In this document: positions 1 to 7,768 of the stretch, one piece after another
Position numbering within the stretch: position 1 is the stretch's first letter
Layout of the letters: each line of letters begins with the position of its first letter
NCBI GenBank assembly: GCA_035640455.1
Contig: DASQWB010000093.1
Coordinates: 1-36,625, forward strand
Source: AC-50 sp035640455
GTDB lineage: Bacteria > Actinomycetota > Thermoleophilia > Gaiellales > Gaiellaceae
Reading direction: 5' to 3'
DNA length: 36,625 nucleotides
The notes under the pieces: model-generated
What the model saw: only the letters and a program-made list of their open reading frames with translations
Database searches by the model: none
What the model was told of the DNA's origin: nothing
Made by a program: the position numbers and the translations under genes

Positions 1-672
1 ATGCGGCTCGCGAACGAGATCGCCGACCTCGCCCTCGCGCACGTCCGGGAGCGGCTCCGGCCGGGGATGAAGGAGTCCGAGGTCGGCGCGATGTGGGAGG
101 GCGCCGTGCACGCGCACGGCGTCGGCTTCCGGGGGCGCGTCGAGATGGCGCGCGGCTTCGCGCTCGTCTGGTCGGGGCCGGGGATCCGCACCTTCACCGC
201 GACGGGCGACCGGCCCATCCAGGAGCACGAGCCGACGCTCTTCGAGATCTGGGTCTGCGCCGACGGCTACTGGAGCGACCTGACGAAGAACATGTGCCCC
301 GGCGAGCTCGACGGGCGCTACGTCGAACTGCTCGAGCTCCTGCTCGGGATCTACGGCGAAGCCGTCGCCTTCTGCCGCGACGGCGCGAGCCTCGCCGAGC
401 TCGACCGGCTGATCCGGGCCCGCATCGCCGAGGGCGGCTACCCAGGCCAGCCGTCGCATCCCGTCGCCCACGGGGTCGGGGCCCGGGCGCACGAGCCGCC
501 GTACGCCCACCAGGCCGACGAGCGGCCGATGGCGGCGGGCATGGTGCTCGCGATCGAGCCCGGGATCTACTGGGAGGGAGGCGGCGGCCTGCGGCTCGAG
601 GACGACTACCTCGTCACGGACGGCGCGCCCGAGAAGCTCTCGTCGTGGCCGGACGACTTCCGATCGCGATGA
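1..672 (+). CDS. M24-family metallopeptidase (Xaa-Pro dipeptidase-like), 5' partial
   Basis: This is the C-terminal 'pita-bread' domain of an M24 aminopeptidase. These enzymes cleave Xaa-Pro or related amide bonds with a dinuclear metal centre. By alignment to the family pattern the five ligand positions are E82, D93, H157 (in AHGVG), E186 (IEPGIY) and E200 (RLEDDYLVT). The first ligand, usually Asp in DxG, is Glu here, which is unusual. The N-terminal creatinase-like domain seen in most two-domain members is missing because the window begins here, and the first codon happens to be ATG, so the true start is probably upstream. The stop overlaps the next start as ATGA (669-672), which points to one operon with the amino-acid importer downstream. 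Confidence 0.85.
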   Translation: MRLANEIADLALAHVRERLRPGMKESEVGAMWEGAVHAHGVGFRGRVEMARGFALVWSGPGIRTFTATGDRPIQEHEPTLFEIWVCADGYWSDLTKNMCPGELDGRYVELLELLLGIYGEAVAFCRDGASLAELDRLIRARIAEGGYPGQPSHPVAHGVGARAHEPPYAHQADERPMAAGMVLAIEPGIYWEGGGGLRLEDDYLVTDGAPEKLSSWPDDFRSR

Positions 673-1814
673 GCTTCTGGACCGGCGGCGTCAACGACCC
701 GTACCGCTTCGAGGCGCGCGTCGGCTTCTACGACACGACCCTCCGGGACGGGGAGCAAACGGTCGGTGTCGTCCTCGACCCAGAGCAGAAGCTGGAGATC
801 GCGCGCGCCCTTGACGAGCTCGGGATCGAGCGGATCGAGGCCGGCTTCCCGCGCGTTTCGGCGGAGGACCGGCGCGCGATCGAGCTGATCAGAGATGCCG
901 GGCTCCGCGCCGAGATCTGGGGCTTCTCGCGCGCCGTGCAGGCAGACGCCGAGGCGCTCCTCGAGCTGGGCCTGCAAGCGAGCGTGATCGAGTCGCCGAT
1001 TTCCGATCGCAAGCTGGACGCGCTGGCGGTCTCCCGCGAGGAGATGCTGCAGCGGATCCGCGGCGCCGTCTCGTTCGCCGCCGGCCGCGGGGTAACGGTC
1101 GCCTACTTCGGCGTCGACGGTACCCGGGCGGATCCCGAGTTCTTCGACGCCGCCTACGACGCGGCCGCCGACGCGGGCGCGCGAGAGGCGGTCGTCGTCG
1201 ACACCCTCGGCGTGGCGGCCCCCGAGGCCGCCGCGGAGCTCGTCGGCCGGACGAAGGAGCGGCTCGGCGTCCCGGTCCACTTCCACGGCCACAACGACTT
1301 CGGCGTCGCCACGGCGGCCGCGGTCGCCGCCGTGCGGGCGGGCGCGACCTGGATCCACGGGACGATCAACGGCATGGGCGAGCGCGCCGGAAACGCGAAC
1401 CTCGCCGAGGTCGCGCTGGCGTTGCACGGCCTCTACGGAATCGAGACGGGGCTGCGGCTCGACCGCGTGCGCGAGGTCTCGCGGCGCGTCCGGGATCTCT
1501 CCGGCTACGCGCTCGAGCCGTGGAAGCCGCTGGTGGGCGATAACCTCTTCACGCGCGAGAGCGGCGCCGTCGCGAGCCAGTTCCACGACCCGCCCGCGAT
1601 CGAGCCCTACTCGGCCGGCCTCGTGGGCGCCCCGCGCGAGATCGTGCTCGGGAAGAAGAGCGGCCTCGACTCGATCCGGATCAAGCTCGCCGAGCTCGGC
1701 CTCGACGTGCCGGCCGAGGAGCACCCGCGTCTCCTCGAGCGGGTGAAGGAGCTCGGCGCGCGCGAGCGGCGGCTCGTGACGGACGACGAGTTTCGGGAGC
1801 TGGCCCGTGGCTAA
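669..1814 (+). CDS. Homocitrate synthase / 2-isopropylmalate synthase-like acyltransferase
   Basis: 381-residue TIM-barrel enzyme of the HMGL-like (DRE) family, which condenses acetyl-CoA or a similar donor with a 2-oxo acid. Visible signatures are YDTTLRDGEQ at residues 21-30, HFHGHNDFGVA from residue 204 with the metal-binding His pair, and HGTINGMGERAGNANL after it. The length matches NifV/AksA-type homocitrate synthases; the long C-terminal LeuA regulatory domain is absent. The ATG at 669 overlaps the preceding stop (ATGA), which fixes the start. No nif, lysine or leucine genes are nearby, so the real substrate is unknown. A catabolic lyase or condensing role in this transporter operon is an inference. 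Confidence 0.85.
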   Translation: MSFWTGGVNDPYRFEARVGFYDTTLRDGEQTVGVVLDPEQKLEIARALDELGIERIEAGFPRVSAEDRRAIELIRDAGLRAEIWGFSRAVQADAEALLELGLQASVIESPISDRKLDALAVSREEMLQRIRGAVSFAAGRGVTVAYFGVDGTRADPEFFDAAYDAAADAGAREAVVVDTLGVAAPEAAAELVGRTKERLGVPVHFHGHNDFGVATAAAVAAVRAGATWIHGTINGMGERAGNANLAEVALALHGLYGIETGLRLDRVREVSRRVRDLSGYALEPWKPLVGDNLFTRESGAVASQFHDPPAIEPYSAGLVGAPREIVLGKKSGLDSIRIKLAELGLDVPAEEHPRLLERVKELGARERRLVTDDEFRELARG

Positions 1815-2301
1815 GCGCGGGCTCGGGAAGGTCGTCCACGCGGGGCGCGAGATGGTCTGGGGCAAGGGCGCCGTCGCGGGCGGCTTCGTCTTCCTCTCCG
1901 GCGCCGAGGCGCGCGCTGACGACACCGACGAGCCCGTGGAGGGGATCGCGGCCCAGACGGAGCTCGCGCTCGAGCGGATCAAGAGCCGCCTCGAGGAGGC
2001 CGGGGCGCGGCTCGACGACGTCGTGAAGTTCGTCTGGTACCTCACCGACCGCGCGCTCGAGGAGGAGTTCTACGCCGCGCGCGACGGCTGGCTCGCCCGC
2101 CACGCCCCGAGGTTCCTCGAGGAGCGTTCGTACGCCTCGACGCTCCTAATCGTCGGCCTCGCCAAGCCGGACATGCTGGTCGAGATCGACTGCATCGCGT
2201 ACATCGGTCTCGGCGAGCGAGAGCCGGTCGACCGGTCGTTTCAGACGGACGCATCGGCTGAGCCGGCGCATCCTGACACCGGCACCGCAAGCTGGGCGTA
2301 G
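1807..2301 (+). CDS. RidA/YjgF-like protein with repeat-encoded C-terminal tail
   Basis: RidA-fold proteins form trimers; the RidA subfamily deaminates reactive enamine/imine intermediates. Residues 1 to about 140 match the fold in length and pattern (GGFVFLSG..., SRLEEAGARLDDVVKFVWYLTD, LVEIDCIAYIG). The conserved catalytic Arg of true RidA appears to be replaced: the aligned segment reads ASTLLIVGLAKP. This places it with the non-deaminase Rid groups. GTG start at 1807 overlaps the previous gene by 8 nt. Residues 141-164 are encoded by a dispersed intergenic repeat (2227-2301), which also supplies the stop codon, so the normal end has probably been overwritten. Confidence 0.85.
   Translation: MAKRGLGKVVHAGREMVWGKGAVAGGFVFLSGAEARADDTDEPVEGIAAQTELALERIKSRLEEAGARLDDVVKFVWYLTDRALEEEFYAARDGWLARHAPRFLEERSYASTLLIVGLAKPDMLVEIDCIAYIGLGEREPVDRSFQTDASAEPAHPDTGTASWA
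2227..2301 (-). repeat. Two-hairpin dispersed repeat, copy 1
   Basis: Reverse-orientation copy of the element also found at 17804-17876 and 29450-29524. Shared blocks are GTCGACCGGTC, TTTCAGACGGACGC, TCCTGAC and GGCACCGCAAGC in the same order and spacing. The stems are less perfect than in copies 2 and 3: the larger stem has two mismatches and the GGCACCGC partner arm is changed. It lies inside the end of the RidA-like reading frame. Confidence 0.8.
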
Positions 2302-2311
2302 ACTCGCGCGG

Positions 2312-3097
2312 GTGAGCGCCCAAGCGGCGGCGAGGGACGACGCGGACGGGGTCCTCGAGGCGGTCGGCGTGAGCAAGCACTTCGGCGGCGTACACGCGCT
2401 GCGGAACGTGTCGCTGCGGCTCCGGGAGGGCGACATCGTCGGCCTGATCGGGCCGAACGGATCGGGCAAGACAACCCTGCTCAACTGTCTCTCCGGGGTG
2501 TTCCCGCCGACCGCGGGGCGGGTGGCGCTCGACGGAAGCCCGATCCCGCGGCGCCGCGGCCACACGGTCGCCCGGCGCGGCGTCGTGCGGACGTTCCAGA
2601 ACATCTGCCTGTTCGACTGGCTGACGGCCTTGCAGAACGTCGAGGTGGGCGCGCTCGGCGCGGGGCGCGTGAGACGACAAAGCTCGCGCCGGCACGCGCT
2701 CGAGACCCTCACGCAGCTCGGGATCCACGGCCTCGCGGACAGGTACGCCGGCATGCTGTCCTACGGCGACCAACGGCGCCTCGAGATCGCCCGGGCGCTC
2801 GCCGCCTCGCCGCGTTTCCTGCTCCTGGACGAGCCGGCGGCGGGCATGAACGAGGGCGAGTCGAACGCGCTCGGGGAGGCGATCCAGACGATCCGGCGCG
2901 AGCGGGGCTGCGGCGTCCTCGTGGTCGAGCACGACCTGCGGCTGATCATGCGGATCTGCAATCGGGTCGTCGTGCTCAACGAAGGGGAGGTGATCGCGGA
3001 GGAGGCGCCGGAGGCGGTGCGATCCGATCCGGCGGTGGTCGCCGCATACATCGGTGCGGAGGACACCGGCAACGCGACGAACGGAGGAGCGGAATGA
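2312..3097 (+). CDS. livG: Branched-chain amino acid-type ABC transporter ATP-binding protein LivG
   Basis: 261-residue cytoplasmic ATPase that powers uptake through the LivH/LivM pore. Walker A GPNGSGKTT is near residue 50, the ABC signature is the variant LSYGDQRRLEIARAL, and Walker B reads FLLLDEPAAGMN; the GMN and H-loop (VEHD) are typical of LivG. GTG start at 2312 lies 10 nt after the RidA-like gene. Its stop overlaps the livK start as ATGA (3094-3097). The gene order livG-livK-livF-livH-livM is complete. The substrate may be a branched-chain amino acid, amide, urea or a peptide-derived compound. Confidence 0.93.
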   Translation: MSAQAAARDDADGVLEAVGVSKHFGGVHALRNVSLRLREGDIVGLIGPNGSGKTTLLNCLSGVFPPTAGRVALDGSPIPRRRGHTVARRGVVRTFQNICLFDWLTALQNVEVGALGAGRVRRQSSRRHALETLTQLGIHGLADRYAGMLSYGDQRRLEIARALAASPRFLLLDEPAAGMNEGESNALGEAIQTIRRERGCGVLVVEHDLRLIMRICNRVVVLNEGEVIAEEAPEAVRSDPAVVAAYIGAEDTGNATNGGAE

Positions 3098-4311
3098 GAC
3101 GGTTCGGCAGGAGAGGCGGGCAGGCCGCGCTCGTCGTCGGCGTGGCGGCGCTCGCCGTCGCGGTGGCGTCCGGCTTCACGAGCGGCGGCGCGTCCACGTC
3201 CCTGAAGAAGGGCACGATCAAGGTCGGCTACGGCAACAACCTGACCGGGTTCCTCGCCGTCCACGACAAGCTGATCTCGAACGGCGCGAAGCTCGCCGTC
3301 GAGCAGATCAACGCCAAGGGCGGCATCGGCGGCAAGGTGCGCATCGACCTCAGGCTCGAGGACGTGAAGAGCGACCCGGCCGTGTCGGTCCAGGTCGCGA
3401 ACGACTTGATCGGCAAGCACGTGGGCGTGCTCGTCCTGCCGTGCAACACCGACTACCAGGTGGCGATGACGGCCGTGGCGCAGCGGAAGAAGCAGTTCAC
3501 GCTCTCGCCGTGCAACGCCGACCCGACGGTACCGAGGCGCTACAGCGTCTACTGGCCGGTGGGAATGGCCGGAAACGCGCAGATGGCGCAGCTCGCGAAC
3601 TACGCGAAGCTCCGGAAGTACAAGCGCGTCTACGTCCTCGACTCGACCTTCCTCTACGTCCACCTGATGGCCAAGTACTTCAAGAAGGCCGCGCCGTCGC
3701 GTGGGATCACGATCACGGGCACCGACTCGATCCCCTTCGGCGCCACCGGCTTCGCCGGCACGCCCGAGGGCTACGCGGCGATCGTGACGAAGATCAAGAA
3801 CCTGCGGACGAAGCCGAACGCGATCATGACCGGCCTCTTCTCGCCGTTCGTCGACTTCCTTGCGCGCGAGCTGAAGGCGCAGGGGGTCAAGACCCCGATC
3901 ATCGGCTCCGACGGCATGGACACGGCCGTCGACCTCCAGGTCGGCGGGGCGGCCGTGAACGGCTACGCGTTCAGCACATTCGGCTACCCGGACAAGGGCT
4001 CGCCGACCGCGCGCTTCTACTCGCAGTTCAAGAGGCGGTTCGGCGCCTCGCCCGACGGCACGTATCCCGCGCTCGGCTACGACACGATCAAGGTGCTCGA
4101 GGCGGCAGTCATCAAGGCCGGGAGCACGGATCCGAAGAAGATCCAGGCCGTCCTCGCGGCGGGGCTCACGGTGAAGGGCGCGCTCGGGCCGGTGAAGTAC
4201 CTCGGCCACGGCCAGCACAACCCGAGGAACATCGTCGTCGTCGACCAGATCAAGGGCGGCAAGTTCGTGAAGGTGCTGAAGAGCGTGCCGACCAGGGTTC
4301 CGGCGCCATAG
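3094..4311 (+). CDS. livK: ABC transporter substrate-binding protein (LivK/Peripla_BP_6)
   Basis: 405-residue extracellular solute-binding protein. A basic n-region (MRRFGRRGG) is followed by a hydrophobic segment at about residues 10-28, then a type I periplasmic-binding fold starting IKVGYGNNLTGFLAVHDK and INAKGGIGGK. Ligand specificity cannot be read from sequence. No lipobox cysteine follows the hydrophobic segment, which is odd for a monoderm binding protein, so it may be tethered by an uncleaved signal anchor or released. ATG at 3094 has GGAG nine bases upstream and overlaps the livG stop. A strong hairpin follows its stop before livF. Confidence 0.9.
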   Translation: MRRFGRRGGQAALVVGVAALAVAVASGFTSGGASTSLKKGTIKVGYGNNLTGFLAVHDKLISNGAKLAVEQINAKGGIGGKVRIDLRLEDVKSDPAVSVQVANDLIGKHVGVLVLPCNTDYQVAMTAVAQRKKQFTLSPCNADPTVPRRYSVYWPVGMAGNAQMAQLANYAKLRKYKRVYVLDSTFLYVHLMAKYFKKAAPSRGITITGTDSIPFGATGFAGTPEGYAAIVTKIKNLRTKPNAIMTGLFSPFVDFLARELKAQGVKTPIIGSDGMDTAVDLQVGGAAVNGYAFSTFGYPDKGSPTARFYSQFKRRFGASPDGTYPALGYDTIKVLEAAVIKAGSTDPKKIQAVLAAGLTVKGALGPVKYLGHGQHNPRNIVVVDQIKGGKFVKVLKSVPTRVPAP

Positions 4312-4333
4312 AAGCTTCGCCGCCGCAGGATGG

Positions 4334-4360
4334 ACTCGGGGCCCGCTCTGGGCCCCGAGT
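4334..4360 (+). promoter_or_regulatory. Intercistronic hairpin between livK and livF
   Basis: Perfect 11-bp stem ACTCGGGGCCC / GGGCCCCGAGT with loop GCTCT. No T-run follows, so it does not look like a simple terminator. It covers the first two bases of the proposed livF GTG start (4359). Such hairpins after binding-protein genes commonly protect the upstream mRNA or damp downstream expression; here it could also mask livF initiation. Confidence 0.7.
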
Positions 4361-5075
4361 GCTCTTGGCGGTGCGCGGACTGACGGCGCGCTACGGGCCG
4401 GTGGTCGCTGTTCGTGACGTCGACCTGCGCGTCGGCGAGGGCGAGATCGTCGCGCTCCTCGGGGCGAATGGCGCGGGCAAGACGACGACCCTCATGTCGA
4501 TCGTCGGCCTCCACCGCGCGCGCAGCGGGTCGATCGAGCTCGACGGGCGCGAGATCGGCCACCTGCCGGCCGAGAAGGTCGTTCGTCAGGGCGTCAGCCT
4601 CGCGCCCGAGGGGCGGCGGATCTTCTCCGGGCTCACGGTGGCCGAGAACTTGCGCATCGGCGCGGCCGCGGCCGGACGCGACGGCCGGGACGACGGCCGC
4701 CGCGAGCGGCTGCTCGAGCTCTTCCCCGTCCTGCGCGAGCGCCTGAGGCTGCCGGCGGCCTCGCTCTCCGGCGGCGAGCAACAGCAGCTCGCGATCGCGC
4801 GGGCGCTCATGTCCGGGCCGAAGCTCCTGCTCCTCGACGAGCCGACGCTCGGCCTCGCGCCGAAGCTCGTCCGGCTCGTCTTCGAGCTGATCGTCCGCCT
4901 CCGCGACGAGGAGGGGGTGACGATCCTGCTCGTCGAGCAGAACGTCCACCAGGCGCTCGCGTGCTGCGACCGCGCGTACCTGATGCGGGTCGGGAGCGTC
5001 GAGACGGAGGGGACGCCGGAGGAGCTCGTCCGCGACCGCCGCGTCCAGGCCGCCTATCTCGGCGTCCCCTCGTGA
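4359..5075 (+). CDS. livF: Branched-chain amino acid-type ABC transporter ATP-binding protein LivF
   Basis: 238-residue ATPase, the second nucleotide-binding subunit of the importer. Walker A reads GANGAGKTT, signature LSGGEQQQLAIARALM, Walker B LLLLDEPTLGLAPK, and the H-loop VEQN is characteristic of LivF. Start is uncertain: GTG 4359 gives MLLAVRGLTARYGPV and the usual length, while in-frame GTG 4371 also works. Neither has a clear Shine-Dalgarno, and 4359 sits in a stable hairpin. It is 7 nt upstream of livH. Confidence 0.92.
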   Translation: MLLAVRGLTARYGPVVAVRDVDLRVGEGEIVALLGANGAGKTTTLMSIVGLHRARSGSIELDGREIGHLPAEKVVRQGVSLAPEGRRIFSGLTVAENLRIGAAAAGRDGRDDGRRERLLELFPVLRERLRLPAASLSGGEQQQLAIARALMSGPKLLLLDEPTLGLAPKLVRLVFELIVRLRDEEGVTILLVEQNVHQALACCDRAYLMRVGSVETEGTPEELVRDRRVQAAYLGVPS

Positions 5076-5082
5076 CCCGGCG

Positions 5083-5973
5083 ATGACCTTCCACGAGTTC
5101 GTCCAGCAGTGCATCAACGGCCTCTCGCTCGGGTCGACGTACGCGCTGCTCGCGCTCGGGCTCGCCGTCCTCTTCTCGATCATGGGGCTGATCAACTTCG
5201 CGCACGGCGAGCTGCTGACGATCGGCGGCTACGTCATGTGGACGACGCTGCACCACGACACGTCCTGGTGGCTCGTCGTCCCGGCGACGCTGCTCGCGAC
5301 CACGCTCGCGGCGGTGGCGATGGAGCGGATCGCATTCCGACCGCTCCGCGGCGCGTCCATCGAGACGCTCCTCGTGACGTCTTTCGCCCTCGCTTTCTTC
5401 ATCCAGACGGCGCTCCAGATCGGCGTCAGCGCCGAGCCCGAGCCGATCGCGCACACCGGCTGGTCGTCGCGCGGCTACTCCGTGGGCGCCTACACGATCG
5501 GGCTGATCCAGATCGTCACGACCGCCGTCACCTTCGCGGTGCTCGTCCTGCTGACGTTCTTCCTCAAGCGGACGCTGCTCGGCGTCTCGATCCGCGCCGC
5601 GGCCGAGGACTTCGCGGTCGTGCGCCTGATGGGCGTTCCGGCGGGGCGGGTCGTCGTCTCCGCGTTCGCGCTCTCCGGGCTCCTCGCCGGGATCGCCTCG
5701 CTCCTCTTCTTCGCCTCGGCCGGCTCGGTCAGCCCGACGAGCGGGACACCGCCGGTCGTGGCCGCCTTCATCGCCGTCGTCCTCGGCGGCCTCGGGAACC
5801 TCACCGGCGCCGTGGTCGGTGGCTACGTGCTGGGCTTCGCCGACCAGATCCTGGCCGCCGTGCACTCGAACACGATCCTCCAGTTCCACGACGCGGTCGT
5901 GCTCGCGATCCTGATCGGGATCCTCCTCCTGCGCCCGCAGGGGCTCGTCGGCCGCCGCGAGGGGATCGTCTGA
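5083..5973 (+). CDS. livH: ABC transporter permease LivH
   Basis: 296-residue integral membrane permease of the BPD_transp_2 family. It begins FVQQCINGLSLGSTYALLALGLAVLFSIMGLINFAHGEL, the classic LivH N-terminus, followed by about eight hydrophobic helices. The motif IRAAAEDFAVVRLMGV is the cytoplasmic coupling loop that contacts the ATPase. ATG at 5083. Its TGA overlaps the livM ATG (TGATG, 5971-5975), implying coupled translation and balanced permease subunits. Confidence 0.93.
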   Translation: MTFHEFVQQCINGLSLGSTYALLALGLAVLFSIMGLINFAHGELLTIGGYVMWTTLHHDTSWWLVVPATLLATTLAAVAMERIAFRPLRGASIETLLVTSFALAFFIQTALQIGVSAEPEPIAHTGWSSRGYSVGAYTIGLIQIVTTAVTFAVLVLLTFFLKRTLLGVSIRAAAEDFAVVRLMGVPAGRVVVSAFALSGLLAGIASLLFFASAGSVSPTSGTPPVVAAFIAVVLGGLGNLTGAVVGGYVLGFADQILAAVHSNTILQFHDAVVLAILIGILLLRPQGLVGRREGIV

Positions 5974-7001
5974 TGTGGTGGCCGCTCCGCTCGGCGGCCG
6001 GCGCCGCGCTCGTCGCAGCCAGCCTCGCGCTCGTTGCCGCCTGGGGGTGGCTGCGCGGCGGCGAGCAGACGAAGCTGACCCACTTCTTCGTCAACGTGAC
6101 GATCGTCGTCGCGCTCCAGGCCTTCTCCGGGAACTCCGGCATCCTGTCCTTCGGGCACATGGCCCTGTTCGGCGCCGGCGCGTACGTCGCGGGGATCCTG
6201 ACCCTCGACCCGGCGCTGAAGTCGATCTACCTGACGAGCCTGCCGCACTTCCTTCAGGACGCGAACCCGCGCTGGTGGATCGCGCTCGCTCTGGCGGCGG
6301 TCGCGGGCGGCGCGCTCGCGCTCGTCTCCGGGATCCCGATCCTGCGGCTCGACGGCGCGAGCGCGGTGATCGCCATCCTCGCCCTGCTCCTGATCGCCGA
6401 CGTCGTCTTCGGCTCGTGGACCGGCGTCACCCGCGGCGGCGCGGGCCTGATCGGGCTCCCGCCCGAGGCGACGATGGGCCGCGCGTTCGCTTTCGCCGTC
6501 GCCGCCGTCGTCGCGGCGCGGATCTTCAAGGACTCGAAGACGGGGCTCCTGCTCCGTGCGAGCCGCGAGGACGCGTTCTCGGCCGCCTCGGTCGGCGTCG
6601 CGGTGCGGGCTTACCGCGTGCGCGCGTGGGTCCTCTCCGGGGTGATCGCCGGCGCGGGCGGCGCGCTCTTCGCCTGGTGGATCGGGACGATCTCGCCGAC
6701 CGACTTCTTCCTCGCGCCGACGTTCGCGTTGATCGTGATGTTCATCGTCGGCGGCAAGCGGACGGTGGCCGGCGCGGTCGTCGGCGCGGCCCTCGTCACG
6801 CTCGTCCAGGAGCAGGTGCGAGGGTACGAGGACTCCAGCGTCCACCTCGGCCTGTTCACGATCCACCGCCTGACGGGGCTGACGCAGATGGTGCTGGTGG
6901 TCATGATCCTGATCGTCATGTACCTGCGGCCGGAGGGGATCGTCGGACGCGAGGAGCCCGACGAGGCAGTCGCGCGCTTCCTCCGGCGGAGGCCCGCGTG
7001 A
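5973..7001 (+). CDS. livM: ABC transporter permease LivM
   Basis: 342-residue membrane permease that pairs with LivH. The segment FSGNSGILSFGHMALFGAGAY is the LivM hallmark, and the coupling loop reads LRASREDAFSAASVGVAVRAYRVRAW. About eight to nine hydrophobic helices are visible; the C-terminus ends LRPEGIVGREEPDE. The ATG is fixed by the one-base overlap with the livH stop. Its own stop overlaps the next gene as GTGA (6998-7001). Confidence 0.92.
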   Translation: MWWPLRSAAGAALVAASLALVAAWGWLRGGEQTKLTHFFVNVTIVVALQAFSGNSGILSFGHMALFGAGAYVAGILTLDPALKSIYLTSLPHFLQDANPRWWIALALAAVAGGALALVSGIPILRLDGASAVIAILALLLIADVVFGSWTGVTRGGAGLIGLPPEATMGRAFAFAVAAVVAARIFKDSKTGLLLRASREDAFSAASVGVAVRAYRVRAWVLSGVIAGAGGALFAWWIGTISPTDFFLAPTFALIVMFIVGGKRTVAGAVVGAALVTLVQEQVRGYEDSSVHLGLFTIHRLTGLTQMVLVVMILIVMYLRPEGIVGREEPDEAVARFLRRRPA

Positions 7002-7768
7002 GCCGGCTCGAGGGGCGGAACGCGCTCGTCACCGGCGCGGGTCGCGGCTTCGGGCGGGCGATCGCGGCCGGGCTCGCGCGCGAAGGGGCGGACGTGGCCG
7101 TCCACTACGGCACCTCCCGGGAAGGCGCCCTCGAGACCGTGGCCGCGATCCGCGACCTCGGACGCGACGGCTTCGCCGTCCAGGCCGACCTGCGGAGCTG
7201 GGACGACATCCGGCTCCTCGCGGCCGAGGCGTTCGAGCGGTTCGGAACCCTCGACGTGCTCGTGAACAACGTCGGCGACGTGGCCGCGGAGCAGATGTCC
7301 TGGCGCGACGTGTCCGAGGAGCTCGTGGACCGCGTGCTCGCCGTGGACGTAAAGGGCACGATGCTCGTCACTCACGAGGTCGGAGGTCGGATGCTGGAGC
7401 AGGAGCGGGGCGGGGCGATCGTCAACGTGTGCTCGAACGTCGTCGTCACGGGCAGCCCGCGTGCGCCGCAGTACGCCGCCTCCAAGTACGGTGTCCTCGG
7501 CCTGACGAAGTCGTACGCGCACGCGTTCGCGCCGCGCGTGCGCGTGAACGCGCTCGGGCCTGGCTTCATGGACACCGAGTCGACGCTCACCCGCGAGGAC
7601 TGGCGCTCGGGGCGCCGCGAGGCGATCCTCGAGCAGACGCCGCTCGGCCGGATCCCGCAGCCGGAGGAGCTAGTCGGCGTCGTCGTCTTCCTCGCGAGCG
7701 ACGACTCGGCGCACATGACCGGCAACTTCGTCCTCTGCGACGGCGGGTTCAGCATGGTGGGGGCGTGA
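6998..7768 (+). CDS. Short-chain dehydrogenase/reductase (FabG-like SDR)
   Basis: 256-residue NAD(P)-dependent oxidoreductase. The cofactor motif is TGAGRGFGRAIA near the N-terminus, the structural motif is NNVG instead of NNAG, and the catalytic residues fit S146, Y159 and K163 in YAASK. The C-terminus MTGNFVLCDGGFSMVGA is typical of classical SDRs. GTG start overlaps the livM stop (GTGA). Its position between the importer and the peptidase suggests oxidation or reduction of a breakdown product; the substrate is unknown and a fatty-acid role is unlikely from context. Confidence 0.88.
   Translation: MSRLEGRNALVTGAGRGFGRAIAAGLAREGADVAVHYGTSREGALETVAAIRDLGRDGFAVQADLRSWDDIRLLAAEAFERFGTLDVLVNNVGDVAAEQMSWRDVSEELVDRVLAVDVKGTMLVTHEVGGRMLEQERGGAIVNVCSNVVVTGSPRAPQYAASKYGVLGLTKSYAHAFAPRVRVNALGPGFMDTESTLTREDWRSGRREAILEQTPLGRIPQPEELVGVVVFLASDDSAHMTGNFVLCDGGFSMVGA

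Noticed and set aside
606..2045. Long open frame on the minus strand opposite the homocitrate-synthase-like gene
   Set aside because: Arg/Asp/His/Val-rich shadow translation produced by GC-rich codon bias; the plus strand has clear family motifs.
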